NCBI GenBank assembly: GCA_965224765.1
Contig: CBDDAC010000030.1
Location: 62,001 to 126,000, forward strand
Length of the DNA stretch: 64,000 bases
Source of the DNA: CAZDBA01 sp965224765
Lineage (GTDB): Bacteria > Planctomycetota > Planctomycetia > Pirellulales > Pirellulaceae
Direction of reading: 5' to 3'
This document shows positions 25,029 through 34,235 of the stretch, piece after piece. The first letter of the stretch is position 1, and each line of letters starts with the position of its first letter. The notes under the pieces were generated by a model. It did no database searches, had not been told where the DNA came from, and saw nothing but the letters and a program-made list of their open reading frames with translations. Made by a program: the position numbers and the translations under genes.

Positions 25029-26024
25029 TCAGTCGGTCTTCTTTTCGATTTCCAGATAACGATTCAAGAACGCGACCAAACCATAAAATGGGATCGTATC
25101 CAAAAGGGCCACAACGAACTTGAATGCGTAGCTGGGCAAGATAAAGCTCACGAATAAAACACCCCAGACTTCATTGGTTGACATCCCCTCCACGACAAAC
25201 AACTGCTTGGCGAAAAAGTGAGTAATCGCAAGTACGGCCACCGTATCGACCAGTTGACTGATCAGGGTAGAACCGTTGTTGCGTAGCCATAGATGTTTTC
25301 CTCGCGTCACCCGTTTCCAAAAATGGAACAGATAAACATCGATGAATTGGGCGAGCAAATACGCGATCATTGACGCAAACACGGCTCCGAATGCCAATGT
25401 TCGCATTTGGTAAAAGGCATATTCATAAGGGACTTCAGCGAAATAATCTTCGTTAAGTTCTTCCTGCCGTTTGGCTGCAGCCTCTTCATCGGATTGCTCA
25501 GGTTCACCGTCTGAAAACTCAATATCTAGCGACAGTCCGTCGGGGGCCCGTTCCTTGATATTGATTTGTGGCAATCCATCGTAGGGATCTTTAGGAGCCT
25601 GCTCACCTACCGCACCGGCGATCCAGAGAATGAAAATGACCCAGAAATTCAAAATCAGACCAACGATCACAACCCAACTGGCTCGCTTACGACCATAAAA
25701 CTCACAGATCAGATCGGTACAAAGGAAGGTAACAGGGTAAGGGAGTACGCCAATGGCGATCGCAAACATCGTATCGCGCCCCTCGACTCCGGATTTCCAC
25801 CAATTCCACGTTCCATCTTCGGCACTAATGCTCAGCAAACTTACAATACGGCTGACCCCCAAAATGTTGAGCATCGTCAATGATCCCAAGAAAAGACCCG
25901 CCAACAGCAGGAAAACCCGCTCTCGCTTGGCCTGAAGTGGACTGATCTCAATGGGGTGGAGTAATTCGTTTTTTTGCGACATGACCTGGCCGACTGCGGA
26001 TTTGATTGACTGTGCGATTGTCAT
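25029..26024 (-). CDS. Queuosine precursor transporter, VUT/YhhQ family
   Basis: The 332-residue inner-membrane protein shows the VUT signature: LPYPVTFLCTDLICEFYGRKRA, YLLAQFIDVYLFHFWKR, LWLRNNGSTLISQLVDTVAVL and PSYAFKFVVALLDTIPFYGL. E. coli YhhQ imports preQ0/preQ1 for queuosine synthesis. There are about seven helices. An unusual acidic soluble insert of about 60 residues (DGEPEQSDEEAAAKRQEE) separates the middle helices. ATG 26024 gives MTIAQSIKSAVG; ATG 25982 (MSQKNELLHP) is equally possible, as neither has a clear ribosome binding site. No que genes are nearby. Confidence 0.9.
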   Translation of the reverse strand: MTIAQSIKSAVGQVMSQKNELLHPIEISPLQAKRERVFLLLAGLFLGSLTMLNILGVSRIVSLLSISAEDGTWNWWKSGVEGRDTMFAIAIGVLPYPVTFLCTDLICEFYGRKRASWVVIVGLILNFWVIFILWIAGAVGEQAPKDPYDGLPQINIKERAPDGLSLDIEFSDGEPEQSDEEAAAKRQEELNEDYFAEVPYEYAFYQMRTLAFGAVFASMIAYLLAQFIDVYLFHFWKRVTRGKHLWLRNNGSTLISQLVDTVAVLAITHFFAKQLFVVEGMSTNEVWGVLFVSFILPSYAFKFVVALLDTIPFYGLVAFLNRYLEIEKKTD

Positions 26025-26472
26025 CCTTATTGAAAAAACGGACAAGACGAATGCTTGAGCTATTTGAACGCCCCAACTCTCAACTCCTTGCGACTGATTT
26101 CCCACGAAAAAGGAGTCCAGGAAGTGCCAGATTTGCTGCAAGCGATTGGATTTTGCACATCGAGCGGAAAAAGCCCGAGGTCCCTATGATCCGTTAACCT
26201 TTGCCCCAAAGGATGTTTTCAGCCAAATCAGTGGATCGCAATCAGTGGAAACGAGGTTGCAGATCACCAATTGGCGATAGGTGCGATGATCCGTCGCATC
26301 GACCACGATTTCGCCCAAGAAAAATCCGCTCAAGTTCGGCAAAACGCGCTCTAGTTTCATGCATTGATTTGGCTAAAATGCCGATGTCGAAATTGGCTTG
26401 GATTCGCAAAAACGGTCGATCCATCAATTTCCGGTACTCGTCGATTGAACAAACCAAACGATTGGATTTAAC
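26025..26472. other. Upstream region of the glycine cleavage operon
   Basis: The gap is divergent between the transporter and gcvT. I looked for a glycine riboswitch and see neither the tandem aptamer cores nor a terminator hairpin in the 250 bases before gcvT. A minus-strand frame at 26242-26499 overlaps gcvT and has no family features. The gcvT promoter must be here but is not obvious. Confidence 0.4.
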
Positions 26473-27591
26473 GTGACTTCTGTTGATCAACCTTTGCAAA
26501 CTCCCTTACACGCTTGGCACGTAAAACAGGGTGGTCGAATGGTCGATTTTGCGGGCTGGTCAATGCCTGTCCAATACGGCAGCATCATCGAAGAACATCA
26601 TCAGACGCGAACTGCGGCGGGCATCTTTGATGTTTCGCACATGGGGAGATTTTACTTCGATGGCGAAAACATCGATGGATTTCTTGATCGCCTGACAACA
26701 CGTCGAGTGGCAGGAATGGATGTCGGGCGAATCCGATACTCTTTGATGACCAATGAAAATGGCACCATTCTCGATGACGTTTTGGTTTATCGACTTGGCA
26801 ATCCAGACGGTTCCTCGTTTTACATGATGGTGGTCAACGCCAGTAATCGGGAGAAAATCGCGACTTGGATCAACAAGAACATCGGCGATGGCGACAACAT
26901 CACACTCAATGACCGAACAACCGAAACCGCGATGATTGCGATTCAGGGCCCACTGGCCAATGGTATTGTTGCGAAGCTTGCCGATCTCGATCCGGCCGAC
27001 CTGAAGTACTACACCGGCGCTGTGACCAAAGTCTGCGGTCACCAATCGATCGTTACGAGAACTGGATACACTGGCGAAGATGGTTGTGAAATCATCGCCG
27101 AAGGTAGCGATGCACTTGAGATCTGTGAGAAAGTTCATCAACTGGTGGCAGAACTCAAAGGTGGACCGGCTGGTTTGGGCGCGAGAGACACACTTCGCCT
27201 TGAGGCCGCCATGCCGCTCTACGGCCACGAACTTTCAGAAGAAATCAATGCATCTCAGACTGATCTAGGTTTTGCGATGAACTTCAAAGATCGAAAATTC
27301 AGCGGTCGCAAAGCGATACTGGTAGGTAAAAAAGACGAAAGTCTCCCCGTTCGCATTGGCCTGGAGCTAGAGGGTCGTCGAGCCGCTCGAGAAAATTGTG
27401 ACATCATTATTGACGGTCAAAAGGTCGGGTTTATCACGAGCGGAACGTTTGGGCCAACTCTACAAAAAGCAATTTCCATGGGCTACATCGACAAGAAGCA
27501 TGCCGCCGTAGGAACCGAAGTTTCTATCGATATCCGCGGCAAATCTGCAGCAGCAAAAATTGTTGAGCTGCCGTTTTATTCACGAAGCTAA
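26473..27591 (+). CDS. gcvT: Glycine cleavage system T protein (aminomethyltransferase)
   Basis: GcvT takes the aminomethyl group from lipoyl-GcvH and passes it to tetrahydrofolate, releasing ammonia. The 372-residue protein (GTG start) has the folate-binding blocks MVDFAGWSMPVQYG, GIFDVSHMGRF, RTGYTGEDGCEI and LEAAMPLYGHEL, and a C-terminal barrel domain (GFITSGTFGPTLQKAISMGYI). Length is standard. It leads the block gcvT-gcvH-gcvP-lipM, all on the plus strand. Confidence 0.97.
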   Translation: MTSVDQPLQTPLHAWHVKQGGRMVDFAGWSMPVQYGSIIEEHHQTRTAAGIFDVSHMGRFYFDGENIDGFLDRLTTRRVAGMDVGRIRYSLMTNENGTILDDVLVYRLGNPDGSSFYMMVVNASNREKIATWINKNIGDGDNITLNDRTTETAMIAIQGPLANGIVAKLADLDPADLKYYTGAVTKVCGHQSIVTRTGYTGEDGCEIIAEGSDALEICEKVHQLVAELKGGPAGLGARDTLRLEAAMPLYGHELSEEINASQTDLGFAMNFKDRKFSGRKAILVGKKDESLPVRIGLELEGRRAARENCDIIIDGQKVGFITSGTFGPTLQKAISMGYIDKKHAAVGTEVSIDIRGKSAAAKIVELPFYSRS

Positions 27592-27669
27592 ATCAAATCA
27601 CACTGAAATTCCTGGGCGATACATGCCCAAAACACAAATCAACTTTCACAATTGAATACGGAGAAATAC

Positions 27670-28065
27670 GTGAGTCCTGAAGAACTCCTTTACGCAGAAA
27701 CACATGAGTGGGCACATATCGCAGAGGACGGCGGAGCCAAAATCGCGACCATTGGAATTTCCGCTCACGCAATCGAACAACTTACCGACCTTGTTTACAT
27801 GGACTTGCCAGCTGTCGGAACTGTCGTCAAAGCCGGTCAACCCTTTGGCGAAGTTGAAAGTGTGAAAGCCACAAGCGATCTTTACTGCCCGGTTGACGGC
27901 GAAGTCGTTGAAATCAACGAAGGTTTGCCTGACAATTTGGAAATCCTTGGCACGGATCCCTACGTCCAAGGCTGGATTATCAAAGTCAAACTTTCTGACG
28001 AAGGCGCGCTGGCCAATCTAATGGATCACCCAACGTACGAAAAACAATGCGGCGAAGAAGGTTAA
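27670..28065 (+). CDS. gcvH: Glycine cleavage system H protein
   Basis: GcvH is the swinging-arm carrier whose lipoylated lysine visits P, T and L proteins. The 131-residue protein keeps the ETHEWAHI start, IGISAHAIEQLTDLVYMDLP and the lipoylation motif EVESVKATSD (Lys66). I choose GTG 27670, which follows GGAG by six bases; a TTG at 27652 would add six residues. The carrier's likely modifying enzyme is the lipM-type gene at the operon end. Confidence 0.96.
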   Translation: MSPEELLYAETHEWAHIAEDGGAKIATIGISAHAIEQLTDLVYMDLPAVGTVVKAGQPFGEVESVKATSDLYCPVDGEVVEINEGLPDNLEILGTDPYVQGWIIKVKLSDEGALANLMDHPTYEKQCGEEG

Positions 28066-28082
28066 GCCTCCGTCGTTTCCTG

Positions 28083-28137
28083 ATAAGCCGACAAGAAGCG
28101 GTGAGACGTTATCACCACTTCACCAAAGTCGGCTTAT
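28083..28137 (+). repeat. Large stem-loop in the gcvH-gcvP gap
   Basis: ATAAGCCGAC at 28083-28092 pairs with GTCGGCTTAT at 28128-28137, enclosing a smaller GGTGA/TCACC hairpin. Together they make a nested structured RNA element 18 bases after the gcvH stop. It may protect the upstream mRNA end or act with the next hairpin. Confidence 0.55.
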
Positions 28138-28161
28138 TGTTCAACTCTGCTAACAATCCGG

Positions 28162-28197
28162 AAACCGCGGTACCCCCAACGGTCTGTCGCGGTTTTT
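28162..28197 (+). terminator. Terminator-like hairpin before gcvP
   Basis: AAACCGCG at 28162-28169 pairs with CGCGGTTT at 28188-28195, running into a T-rich end. It lies only 25 bases upstream of the gcvP start, so it may lower gcvP expression relative to gcvTH or act as an attenuator. Confidence 0.5.
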
Positions 28198-28221
28198 GTG
28201 CTCAATTGAAGAAGATATCTC

Positions 28222-31107
28222 ATGGCAAACGCAATCTCACAACGATCCCTCAAAACACTTCAGTGTCACGATGAATTTATCAATCGTCACCTCGGCCCCA
28301 GCCAACAGGAAATCGAGGAGATGTTACAGGTCGTAGGCTCGTCGAATCTGGATGAGTTCATCGAATCGACAGTTCCATCGGATATCCTCCTCAAAGAAGA
28401 CCTTGACTTGCCACCGGCAGTCAGCGAAGCCCGCACACTTGAGCGACTCACCCAACTGGCGGATACCAACCAGGTCAACAAGTCTTACCTTGGCATGGGC
28501 TATTACGGCACGCACGTTCCGCAGGTAATTCAAAGAAACGTATTGGAAAATCCGGGCTGGTATACGGCCTACACACCCTATCAGGCTGAAATTTCTCAGG
28601 GCCGACTTGAGGCACTTCTGAACTTTCAACAGATGGTCATGGATCTGACCGGTATGGACTTTGCGAACGCCTCCCTGCTGGACGAAGCAACCGCGGCTGC
28701 CGAGGCGATGACGCTCTGCAAACGAGCAAGCAAACACGCGAGCAACTCATTTTTCATCGCTGACGACATTCACCCTCAGACGCTGGATGTCATCCAGACT
28801 CGAGCCAAATACTTTGGCTTTGAAGTCATCGTTGCTCCAATCGAAACACTTGGGGAACACGATATCTTTGGTGCATTGCTTCAGTATCCTGGCACCACGG
28901 GTGAGGTCCGAGACCTGACATCATTTATCGAAGCGGTCCATGAGAAAAAGGCTCTGGTTGCCGTTGCGACTGACCTTCTCAGTCTGGCATTGCTAAAACC
29001 GCCCGGGGAAATGGGCGCGGACATCGTAATCGGCAGCGCTCAGCGGTTCGGCGTTCCGATGGGCTTTGGCGGACCTCACGCGGCATTTCTGGCTGCTCGT
29101 GACGCGTACAAGCGATCTGCACCTGGGCGTATCATTGGCGTATCCAAAGACTCCCGAGGAAACACAGCATTGCGAATGGCGATGCAAACTCGTGAACAAC
29201 ACATCCGACGCGACAAAGCGACATCGAACATCTGCACCGCCCAGGCGCTGCTGGCGAATATGGCGTCGTTCTATGCCGTTTTCCATGGCCCCGAAGGAAT
29301 TCGTACGATTGCGGAGCGAACCCATCGATTGACTAAAACCCTCGTCGCTGGACTGGTCAAAGGCGGTTTCGAACTACAGCATCAAAACTACTTTGACACC
29401 ATCACCATTTTGACAGACCAAGCGAATTCGCTGATCGCAAAAGCCGTTGAGAATGGCGTGAACCTGCGTCAACTCGATGCCAATTCCATCGGCATCAGCC
29501 TGGATGAAACCACCACTCCTGCCGACGTGCATCAGCTTTGGACGATCTTTGGCATCGAGGCGGGTTCAGTTGAATCGATGGACGAAATCGGTGCCGATGC
29601 CGATGCGATTCCCGGCCCGATCCAACGTCAAACACCCTACCTTACGCACCCGGTTTTCAACAGCTACCACTCAGAAACTGAGATGTTGCGATACCTCAAG
29701 CGGCTGGAAAACAAAGACTTTTCGTTGACCCATGGCATGATCCCTTTGGGTTCCTGCACCATGAAATTGAACGCCACGTCGGAAATGGTTCCGGTGACCT
29801 ACGACGGTTTCGCCAACCTCCACCCCTTTGCTCCTGTTGACCAAACCCAAGGCTATCAAGCGATGATTGACGAGCTTGGGAAATGGCTTGTCGAGATCAC
29901 GGGGTACGATTCCATCTCCATGCAACCCAACTCAGGCGCCCAAGGCGAATATGCAGGACTGCTGGCGATTCGTCGCTACCACGAAAGTCTTGGACAAGAG
30001 CATCGCAACATTTGCCTGATCCCCAGTTCGGCACACGGAACCAATCCCGCCAGTGCGAGCATGATGGGCTTGAAAGTTGTGGTTGTGAAAACGGACGAAA
30101 GCGGCAACATCGATCTGGCCGACCTGAAGTCCAAAGCGGAAGAGCATAGCGAAAACCTATCCAGCTTGATGATCACCTACCCGAGTACACATGGAGTATT
30201 TGAGTCGACCGTGAGTGAAGCATGTGAAGTTGTCCATCAGCACGGTGGTCAAGTTTACATGGACGGTGCCAACATGAACGCCCTGGTAGGCATCGTCCAA
30301 CCTGGAGCGATTGGATCTGACGTTTCCCATTTGAACCTTCATAAGACTTTCTGCATCCCGCATGGCGGTGGAGGCCCTGGAATGGGTCCGATCGGCGTTA
30401 AATCCCATTTGGCTCCGTACCTTCCTAATCACGTAATCCGGCCTCAAGACGGATTGATCGAAGGCGGTGCAGTTTCTGCGGCACAGTTCGGAAGCGCCGC
30501 GATTCTACCGATCTCGTGGGCCTATATCTTTATGATGGGTGGCGCGGGACTAAAACGGGCCACCGAAGTCGCGATTCTCAATGCCAACTACATTGCCCGC
30601 CGACTCGAAGGCAGTTTCGAAGTCCTTTACAAAGGTCAAAACGGGCGTGTCGCTCACGAGTGTATCGTTGACATTCGCCCACTCAAGGACGCCACCGGAA
30701 TCACCGAAGAAGACATTGCCAAGCGATTGATGGATTATGGGTTTCACGCTCCAACGATGTCATGGCCAGTTCCTGGCACGATCATGATCGAACCCACCGA
30801 AAGCGAATCCAAAGTTGAACTCGATCGCTTCTGCGATGCACTCTTGCAAATCCGGGAAGAGATCCGAGCTGTCGAAGAAGGCAAAATGACCGCCGAACAG
30901 TCCCCGATGAAAAATGCCCCACACACCATCTTGGATGTGACGGACGCTGAATGGGACCGACCCTATGATCGGAACACCGCCGTCTTACCCAGCCCGGCAA
31001 CTCGAAGGTCTAAATTCTGGCCCACGGTCAATCGAATCGACAATGTATTCGGTGATCGCAACTTCGTTTGCACGTGCCCACCGCTTTCTGATTACGAAGA
31101 AGAATAG
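28222..31107 (+). CDS. gcvP: Glycine dehydrogenase (decarboxylating), full-length P protein
   Basis: The PLP enzyme decarboxylates glycine and loads the aminomethyl group on GcvH. The 961 residues are the fused form (not split GcvPA/GcvPB). The N-terminal half has FINRHLGPS, SYLGMGYYGTHVP and YTAYTPYQAEISQGRLEA. The catalytic C-terminal half has LGSCTMKLNA, MQPNSGAQGEYAGL, YMDGANMNALVG and the PLP-lysine motif HLNLHKTFCIPHGGGGPGMG (Lys708). ATG 28222. The next gene starts on the base after its stop codon. Confidence 0.98.
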   Translation: MANAISQRSLKTLQCHDEFINRHLGPSQQEIEEMLQVVGSSNLDEFIESTVPSDILLKEDLDLPPAVSEARTLERLTQLADTNQVNKSYLGMGYYGTHVPQVIQRNVLENPGWYTAYTPYQAEISQGRLEALLNFQQMVMDLTGMDFANASLLDEATAAAEAMTLCKRASKHASNSFFIADDIHPQTLDVIQTRAKYFGFEVIVAPIETLGEHDIFGALLQYPGTTGEVRDLTSFIEAVHEKKALVAVATDLLSLALLKPPGEMGADIVIGSAQRFGVPMGFGGPHAAFLAARDAYKRSAPGRIIGVSKDSRGNTALRMAMQTREQHIRRDKATSNICTAQALLANMASFYAVFHGPEGIRTIAERTHRLTKTLVAGLVKGGFELQHQNYFDTITILTDQANSLIAKAVENGVNLRQLDANSIGISLDETTTPADVHQLWTIFGIEAGSVESMDEIGADADAIPGPIQRQTPYLTHPVFNSYHSETEMLRYLKRLENKDFSLTHGMIPLGSCTMKLNATSEMVPVTYDGFANLHPFAPVDQTQGYQAMIDELGKWLVEITGYDSISMQPNSGAQGEYAGLLAIRRYHESLGQEHRNICLIPSSAHGTNPASASMMGLKVVVVKTDESGNIDLADLKSKAEEHSENLSSLMITYPSTHGVFESTVSEACEVVHQHGGQVYMDGANMNALVGIVQPGAIGSDVSHLNLHKTFCIPHGGGGPGMGPIGVKSHLAPYLPNHVIRPQDGLIEGGAVSAAQFGSAAILPISWAYIFMMGGAGLKRATEVAILNANYIARRLEGSFEVLYKGQNGRVAHECIVDIRPLKDATGITEEDIAKRLMDYGFHAPTMSWPVPGTIMIEPTESESKVELDRFCDALLQIREEIRAVEEGKMTAEQSPMKNAPHTILDVTDAEWDRPYDRNTAVLPSPATRRSKFWPTVNRIDNVFGDRNFVCTCPPLSDYEEE

Positions 31108-31863
31108 ATGGCTGCCTCACAAGGCCGCTTGATAATCGATCCCCCAGCAACGGGGTCCTGGAACATGGCAGTCGACCAGGCCCTACTGGAAACGGCTGAA
31201 TCTTCGGGCCAAACCACATTCCGAATTTACTTTTGGAAACCAGCCACCCTTTCACTGGGATATTTTCAAACACTTGGAAATCGCCAGCAGCATTTGGCAA
31301 GCCAATCTTGCCCGCTGGTAAGAAGAAAGACGGGGGGCGGCGCGATTCTGCATGATCACGAAGTGACCTACAGTCTCTGCGTGCCCAGTAGTGAACGCTG
31401 GTCGAGCAAGAACCGTGAGCTCTACGACCTTGTCCATCAATCGCTGATTGATCTTCTTGCCGACTTCCAAATCAAGGCACACCTTTTCGGGAACCCGAAC
31501 CAACAAACTCCTGCGAATAAACGGGGGGATTCGTTTTTATGTTTTGAGCGAAGAGCGAAAGGTGATCTAATTGTCGGCGATGACAAGGTCGGTGGAAGTG
31601 CTCAGCGACGACTTAGAAAATCGTTGCTACAACATGGAAGCATCCTTTTGCAGCGATCGGATTTTGCCCCCGAATTGCCCGGTATTTCGGACCTGACTGA
31701 CGGTGTCTTGAGAACAGAAGAATTCGTCAACAATTGGGTCGAAAAACTATCTGGCGATTTGAACATTGAGTTACACGCAGGTGAGCTAACTCAAGAGGAA
31801 CGTCTGTTGGCAGCGGAATTCCAAGGATTCTTCGAATCGAAGGAATGGAATGAAAACCGCTGA
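31108..31863 (+). CDS. lipM: Lipoate/octanoate transferase, LplA/LipM family
   Basis: The 251-residue BPL/LplA-fold protein shows NMAVDQALLE, RIYFWKPATLSLGYFQ, RRKTGGGAILHDHEVTYS and DDKVGGSAQRR with the invariant Lys160. Cys145 lies in SFLCFERRAKGD, where LipM-type octanoyltransferases carry the nucleophilic Cys. It lacks the C-terminal accessory domain of true LplA ligases. It probably moves octanoyl from ACP to GcvH, with LipA finishing the cofactor. It abuts gcvP without a gap, so translational coupling and a role in GcvH activation are likely. LipL-type amidotransferase is an alternative reading; hence moderate certainty on the symbol. Confidence 0.85.
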   Translation: MAASQGRLIIDPPATGSWNMAVDQALLETAESSGQTTFRIYFWKPATLSLGYFQTLGNRQQHLASQSCPLVRRKTGGGAILHDHEVTYSLCVPSSERWSSKNRELYDLVHQSLIDLLADFQIKAHLFGNPNQQTPANKRGDSFLCFERRAKGDLIVGDDKVGGSAQRRLRKSLLQHGSILLQRSDFAPELPGISDLTDGVLRTEEFVNNWVEKLSGDLNIELHAGELTQEERLLAAEFQGFFESKEWNENR

Positions 31864-31907
31864 AAATCTCCTGATTACAGGACTTTTCGTCACCTTCAGA
31901 CCCCTTC

Positions 31908-31923
31908 CCCCTAATCTTAGGGG
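31908..31923. repeat. Short inverted repeat after lipM
   Basis: CCCCTAA at 31908-31914 and TTAGGGG at 31917-31923 form a near palindrome with a 2-base centre, 45 bases after the lipM stop. No T run follows. It is either a weak terminator stem or a binding site for the FHA gene region. Confidence 0.35.
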
Positions 31924-32107
31924 ACATTAACGAATCTTATACATTGATTTATAAAGGGTTTTTTCAATACAATAGACCGAATGAGTAGCCGATTTAACTA
32001 GTATGAGACATAGCGACAGAGAGAGGCAACATTGTCGCAGTTGTTTGATACATGCTGTGCAGACAACAGGGGAGTTGGCATTTTCGCCAGCATTTTAAGG
32101 AAACCGG

Positions 32108-32791
32108 ATGCAAGTCAGACTTAAAGTAATTGGTGGAAAAAACGACGGAAGAGAGATCAAAATCTCGGTGCCCAAATTCATCATTGGGCGGGGCGAAGAT
32201 GCTCACTTGAGGCCCTCCAGTGATCTTGTAAGTCGAAATCACTGTGCAATCTCTATCGGAAGCGGAAAAGTAACCGTTGAAGATATGGGCAGTCGCAACG
32301 GCACCTTTGTCAACGGTGACCAACTCGAAGCCGTTCACCTAGTTCAAGTCGGAGATACTCTCCGCGTAGGCCGCCTTCAATTTGAACTCATTGTTGACCA
32401 CGCTCAGCCAGGAGCCAAAAAACCCAAGGTTGAAAACGTCATCGAAGCAGCCACTCGAACTCGCAACAAGAACCCTTCAATTGAAGACAGCATCACTGAC
32501 TGGCTGGTCGAGGATCTTGATGAAGGCAACGCCAATTACGAGACCACCCAATTCAATATAGAGGAAACGATGGCCTTGTCTCGTAAAGCGGCAGAGGCCA
32601 AGGAATCTGAACCCCTCACAGATGAGCAAAAATCCGACGATTCGATGTCTGATCTCAACGATGACACCGTAGAGACCGACCCCAAAAAGAAAAAGAAAAA
32701 AGGAAAACTGCCTCCGGTCCCCAAGTTCTCTCATGACGATTCAACCAATGCGGCAGACCATGTGTTGAGAAAGTTCTTCAATCGTCGTTAG
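32108..32791 (+). CDS. FHA-domain protein
   Basis: The N-terminal 100 residues form a forkhead-associated domain that binds phosphothreonine: FIIGRGEDAHLRPSSDLVSRNHCAI, GSRNGTFVNG and LRVGRLQFEL. All the phosphopeptide-contact residues (Arg in GRG, SRxH, N in RNGT) are present. The rest of the 227 residues is charged, with a lysine cluster (KKKKKKGKLPPVPKF) and a C-terminal DHVLRKFFNRR. ATG 32108 follows AAGGA. A Ser/Thr kinase partner is expected in this organism, since kinases are encoded at 42 kb, but no link is shown. Confidence 0.92.
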   Translation: MQVRLKVIGGKNDGREIKISVPKFIIGRGEDAHLRPSSDLVSRNHCAISIGSGKVTVEDMGSRNGTFVNGDQLEAVHLVQVGDTLRVGRLQFELIVDHAQPGAKKPKVENVIEAATRTRNKNPSIEDSITDWLVEDLDEGNANYETTQFNIEETMALSRKAAEAKESEPLTDEQKSDDSMSDLNDDTVETDPKKKKKKGKLPPVPKFSHDDSTNAADHVLRKFFNRR

Positions 32792-32857
32792 AAACCCACC
32801 TGATCTGAGTAATTTCTGATCGAAAAATAGCTACCATTGGTTTCATGAAAAAACAAC

Positions 32858-32882
32858 AAACGAGAATTGTCTCTCGTTTTTT
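32858..32882 (+). terminator. Intrinsic terminator after the FHA gene
   Basis: AAACGAGA at 32858-32865 pairs with TCTCGTTT at 32872-32879 with a 6-base loop, continuing into a run of T. It is a well-formed Rho-independent terminator 67 bases after the stop. Confidence 0.85.
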
Positions 32883-33010
32883 TCATTAATTCTACCAATA
32901 ATTGATAAATCCACGCGAAAACTTACTCATTGGTTCGTAGGATTTGATATTGGACTTGAAACCTAACGGTTGCAAATGGAGTATCACCGTTGGACAAAAG
33001 GGGTGTCGTC

Positions 33011-33553
33011 GTGGCTAGTGAACTTTGCTTACTTGTTGATCGTTGTTTAGACGGGCAGCAATCTGCGTTTCGTGAATTGATTCAAAAATTTCAGGGTCCG
33101 GTTTTCGGACTTTGCTATCGCATGCTTGGCCAACGCGAGGAAGCCGAAGATGCGATGCAGGAAACGTTTCTTCGTGTGGTTAGAAATTTGCATCGATGGG
33201 ACCCAAACCGAGCGTTTGAACCCTGGCTGCTGACCATCGCGGGGAACCGTTGCCGCACTCGCCTCGCGAAAAGGAAACGCCGCCCGAAATCACACGTGCT
33301 TGATTACCCCATTCAGGACTCATCCCACCTGCAAACCGCGGCAAATCATCTTGCTGAAGAAATCACAATCGCGCTCCAAAGTGTGCGAGATGAGTACAAA
33401 CAAGCTTTTCTTTTGTTCTACAAACGTCAATTTTGTTATGCAGAAATTGCAAAACAGATGGACATCCCGCTGGGTACTGTAAAGACGTGGGTTCATCGCG
33501 CTCGGCGCGAATTGATTGATCGTTTAAAAAAACGAGGAACGTTAGATGGTTAA
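33011..33553 (+). CDS. ECF-type RNA polymerase sigma factor
   Basis: The 180-residue protein has region 2 (QSAFRELIQKFQGPVFGLCYRML, then AEDAMQETFLRVVRNL and PWLLTIAGNRCR) and region 4 (DEYKQAFLLFYKRQFCYAEIAKQMDI with PLGTVKTWVHRARREL). These are the core-binding/-10 and -35 reading parts of ECF sigma factors. I choose GTG 33011, preceded by AAGGGG; TTG 32990 would add seven residues. Its 3' end overlaps the anti-sigma gene by eight bases, giving a coupled pair. Confidence 0.9.
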   Translation: MASELCLLVDRCLDGQQSAFRELIQKFQGPVFGLCYRMLGQREEAEDAMQETFLRVVRNLHRWDPNRAFEPWLLTIAGNRCRTRLAKRKRRPKSHVLDYPIQDSSHLQTAANHLAEEITIALQSVRDEYKQAFLLFYKRQFCYAEIAKQMDIPLGTVKTWVHRARRELIDRLKKRGTLDG

Positions 33554-34205
33554 AAAATCGTCAAACCAGACAGTCGAATGCGACGCATTCGAAGATCGAA
33601 TTCAAGATTTGATGGATCGCCGTATCCCTCTTTCAACTGACGAAGTCCTCCAAACCCATGCGAAGAACTGTCTTGAATGCCAGCAATCGCTTGCAAGTTT
33701 TGCATCGCTTGAGTTCGCATTGGTGACCACTTTTGATTCAGAGGACTTTGTAGCTGAGGTGTCGGCAACGGCCCAACCCGTCGCTCAAATCCCCCATTGG
33801 ACTCTGATTTCGGCGGTCACTGCGCTTGCTGCGTTGCTCTTGGTTTTCATTATTCCTATTCTGAATATTCAACCCAAAAGTCTTTCCGTCGCTGACAATA
33901 ACTCTCATGCGACGGAACTGCCCAGCGACCGACTACCTGCGGCCGCCACCTTTCAACCAGTTCCAATCGAGATAACCAAATCACTTGAATTCAACTTGGT
34001 ATCCTACGACACGTTTTCACCCACGCTGCGAAACGCATACCAATATGCAGCTCAACTTCCGGGAATTCGTCCGATCGAGTGTTCGGTCACCGTTACAATA
34101 GAGGCTCTTCAAAAATCCTGGCGAACGCCTCCCCAACAAAAACGGGAAAAAGACAATCCCGATTTGGGCCAATCGACATTTGCCAATCGGAACGGATTGG
34201 CTTAA
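33546..34205 (+). CDS. Membrane anti-sigma factor with zinc-binding N terminus
   Basis: The 219-residue protein carries THAKNCLECQ (HxxxCxxC, the ZAS zinc-anti-sigma motif, with a Cys/His partner upstream at CDAFEDRIQDLMD), a membrane helix at about residues 83-102 (LISAVTALAALLLVFIIPIL) and an outer domain of about 115 residues. It presumably holds the preceding sigma factor at the membrane and releases it on a signal. The release protease is not encoded nearby. The gene overlaps the sigma gene by eight bases. Confidence 0.85.
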   Translation: MVKKSSNQTVECDAFEDRIQDLMDRRIPLSTDEVLQTHAKNCLECQQSLASFASLEFALVTTFDSEDFVAEVSATAQPVAQIPHWTLISAVTALAALLLVFIIPILNIQPKSLSVADNNSHATELPSDRLPAAATFQPVPIEITKSLEFNLVSYDTFSPTLRNAYQYAAQLPGIRPIECSVTVTIEALQKSWRTPPQQKREKDNPDLGQSTFANRNGLA

Positions 34206-34235
34206 AGCAAGTCTCTTCACCAACACCGACTCTCA

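Noticed and set aside
26221..26472. Possible glycine riboswitch before gcvT
   Set aside because: Neither aptamer consensus parts nor an expression-platform hairpin are visible; plain leader is the better reading.
26560..27228. 222-codon minus-strand frame in gcvT
   Set aside because: It is an antisense shadow of a clearly conserved gene.
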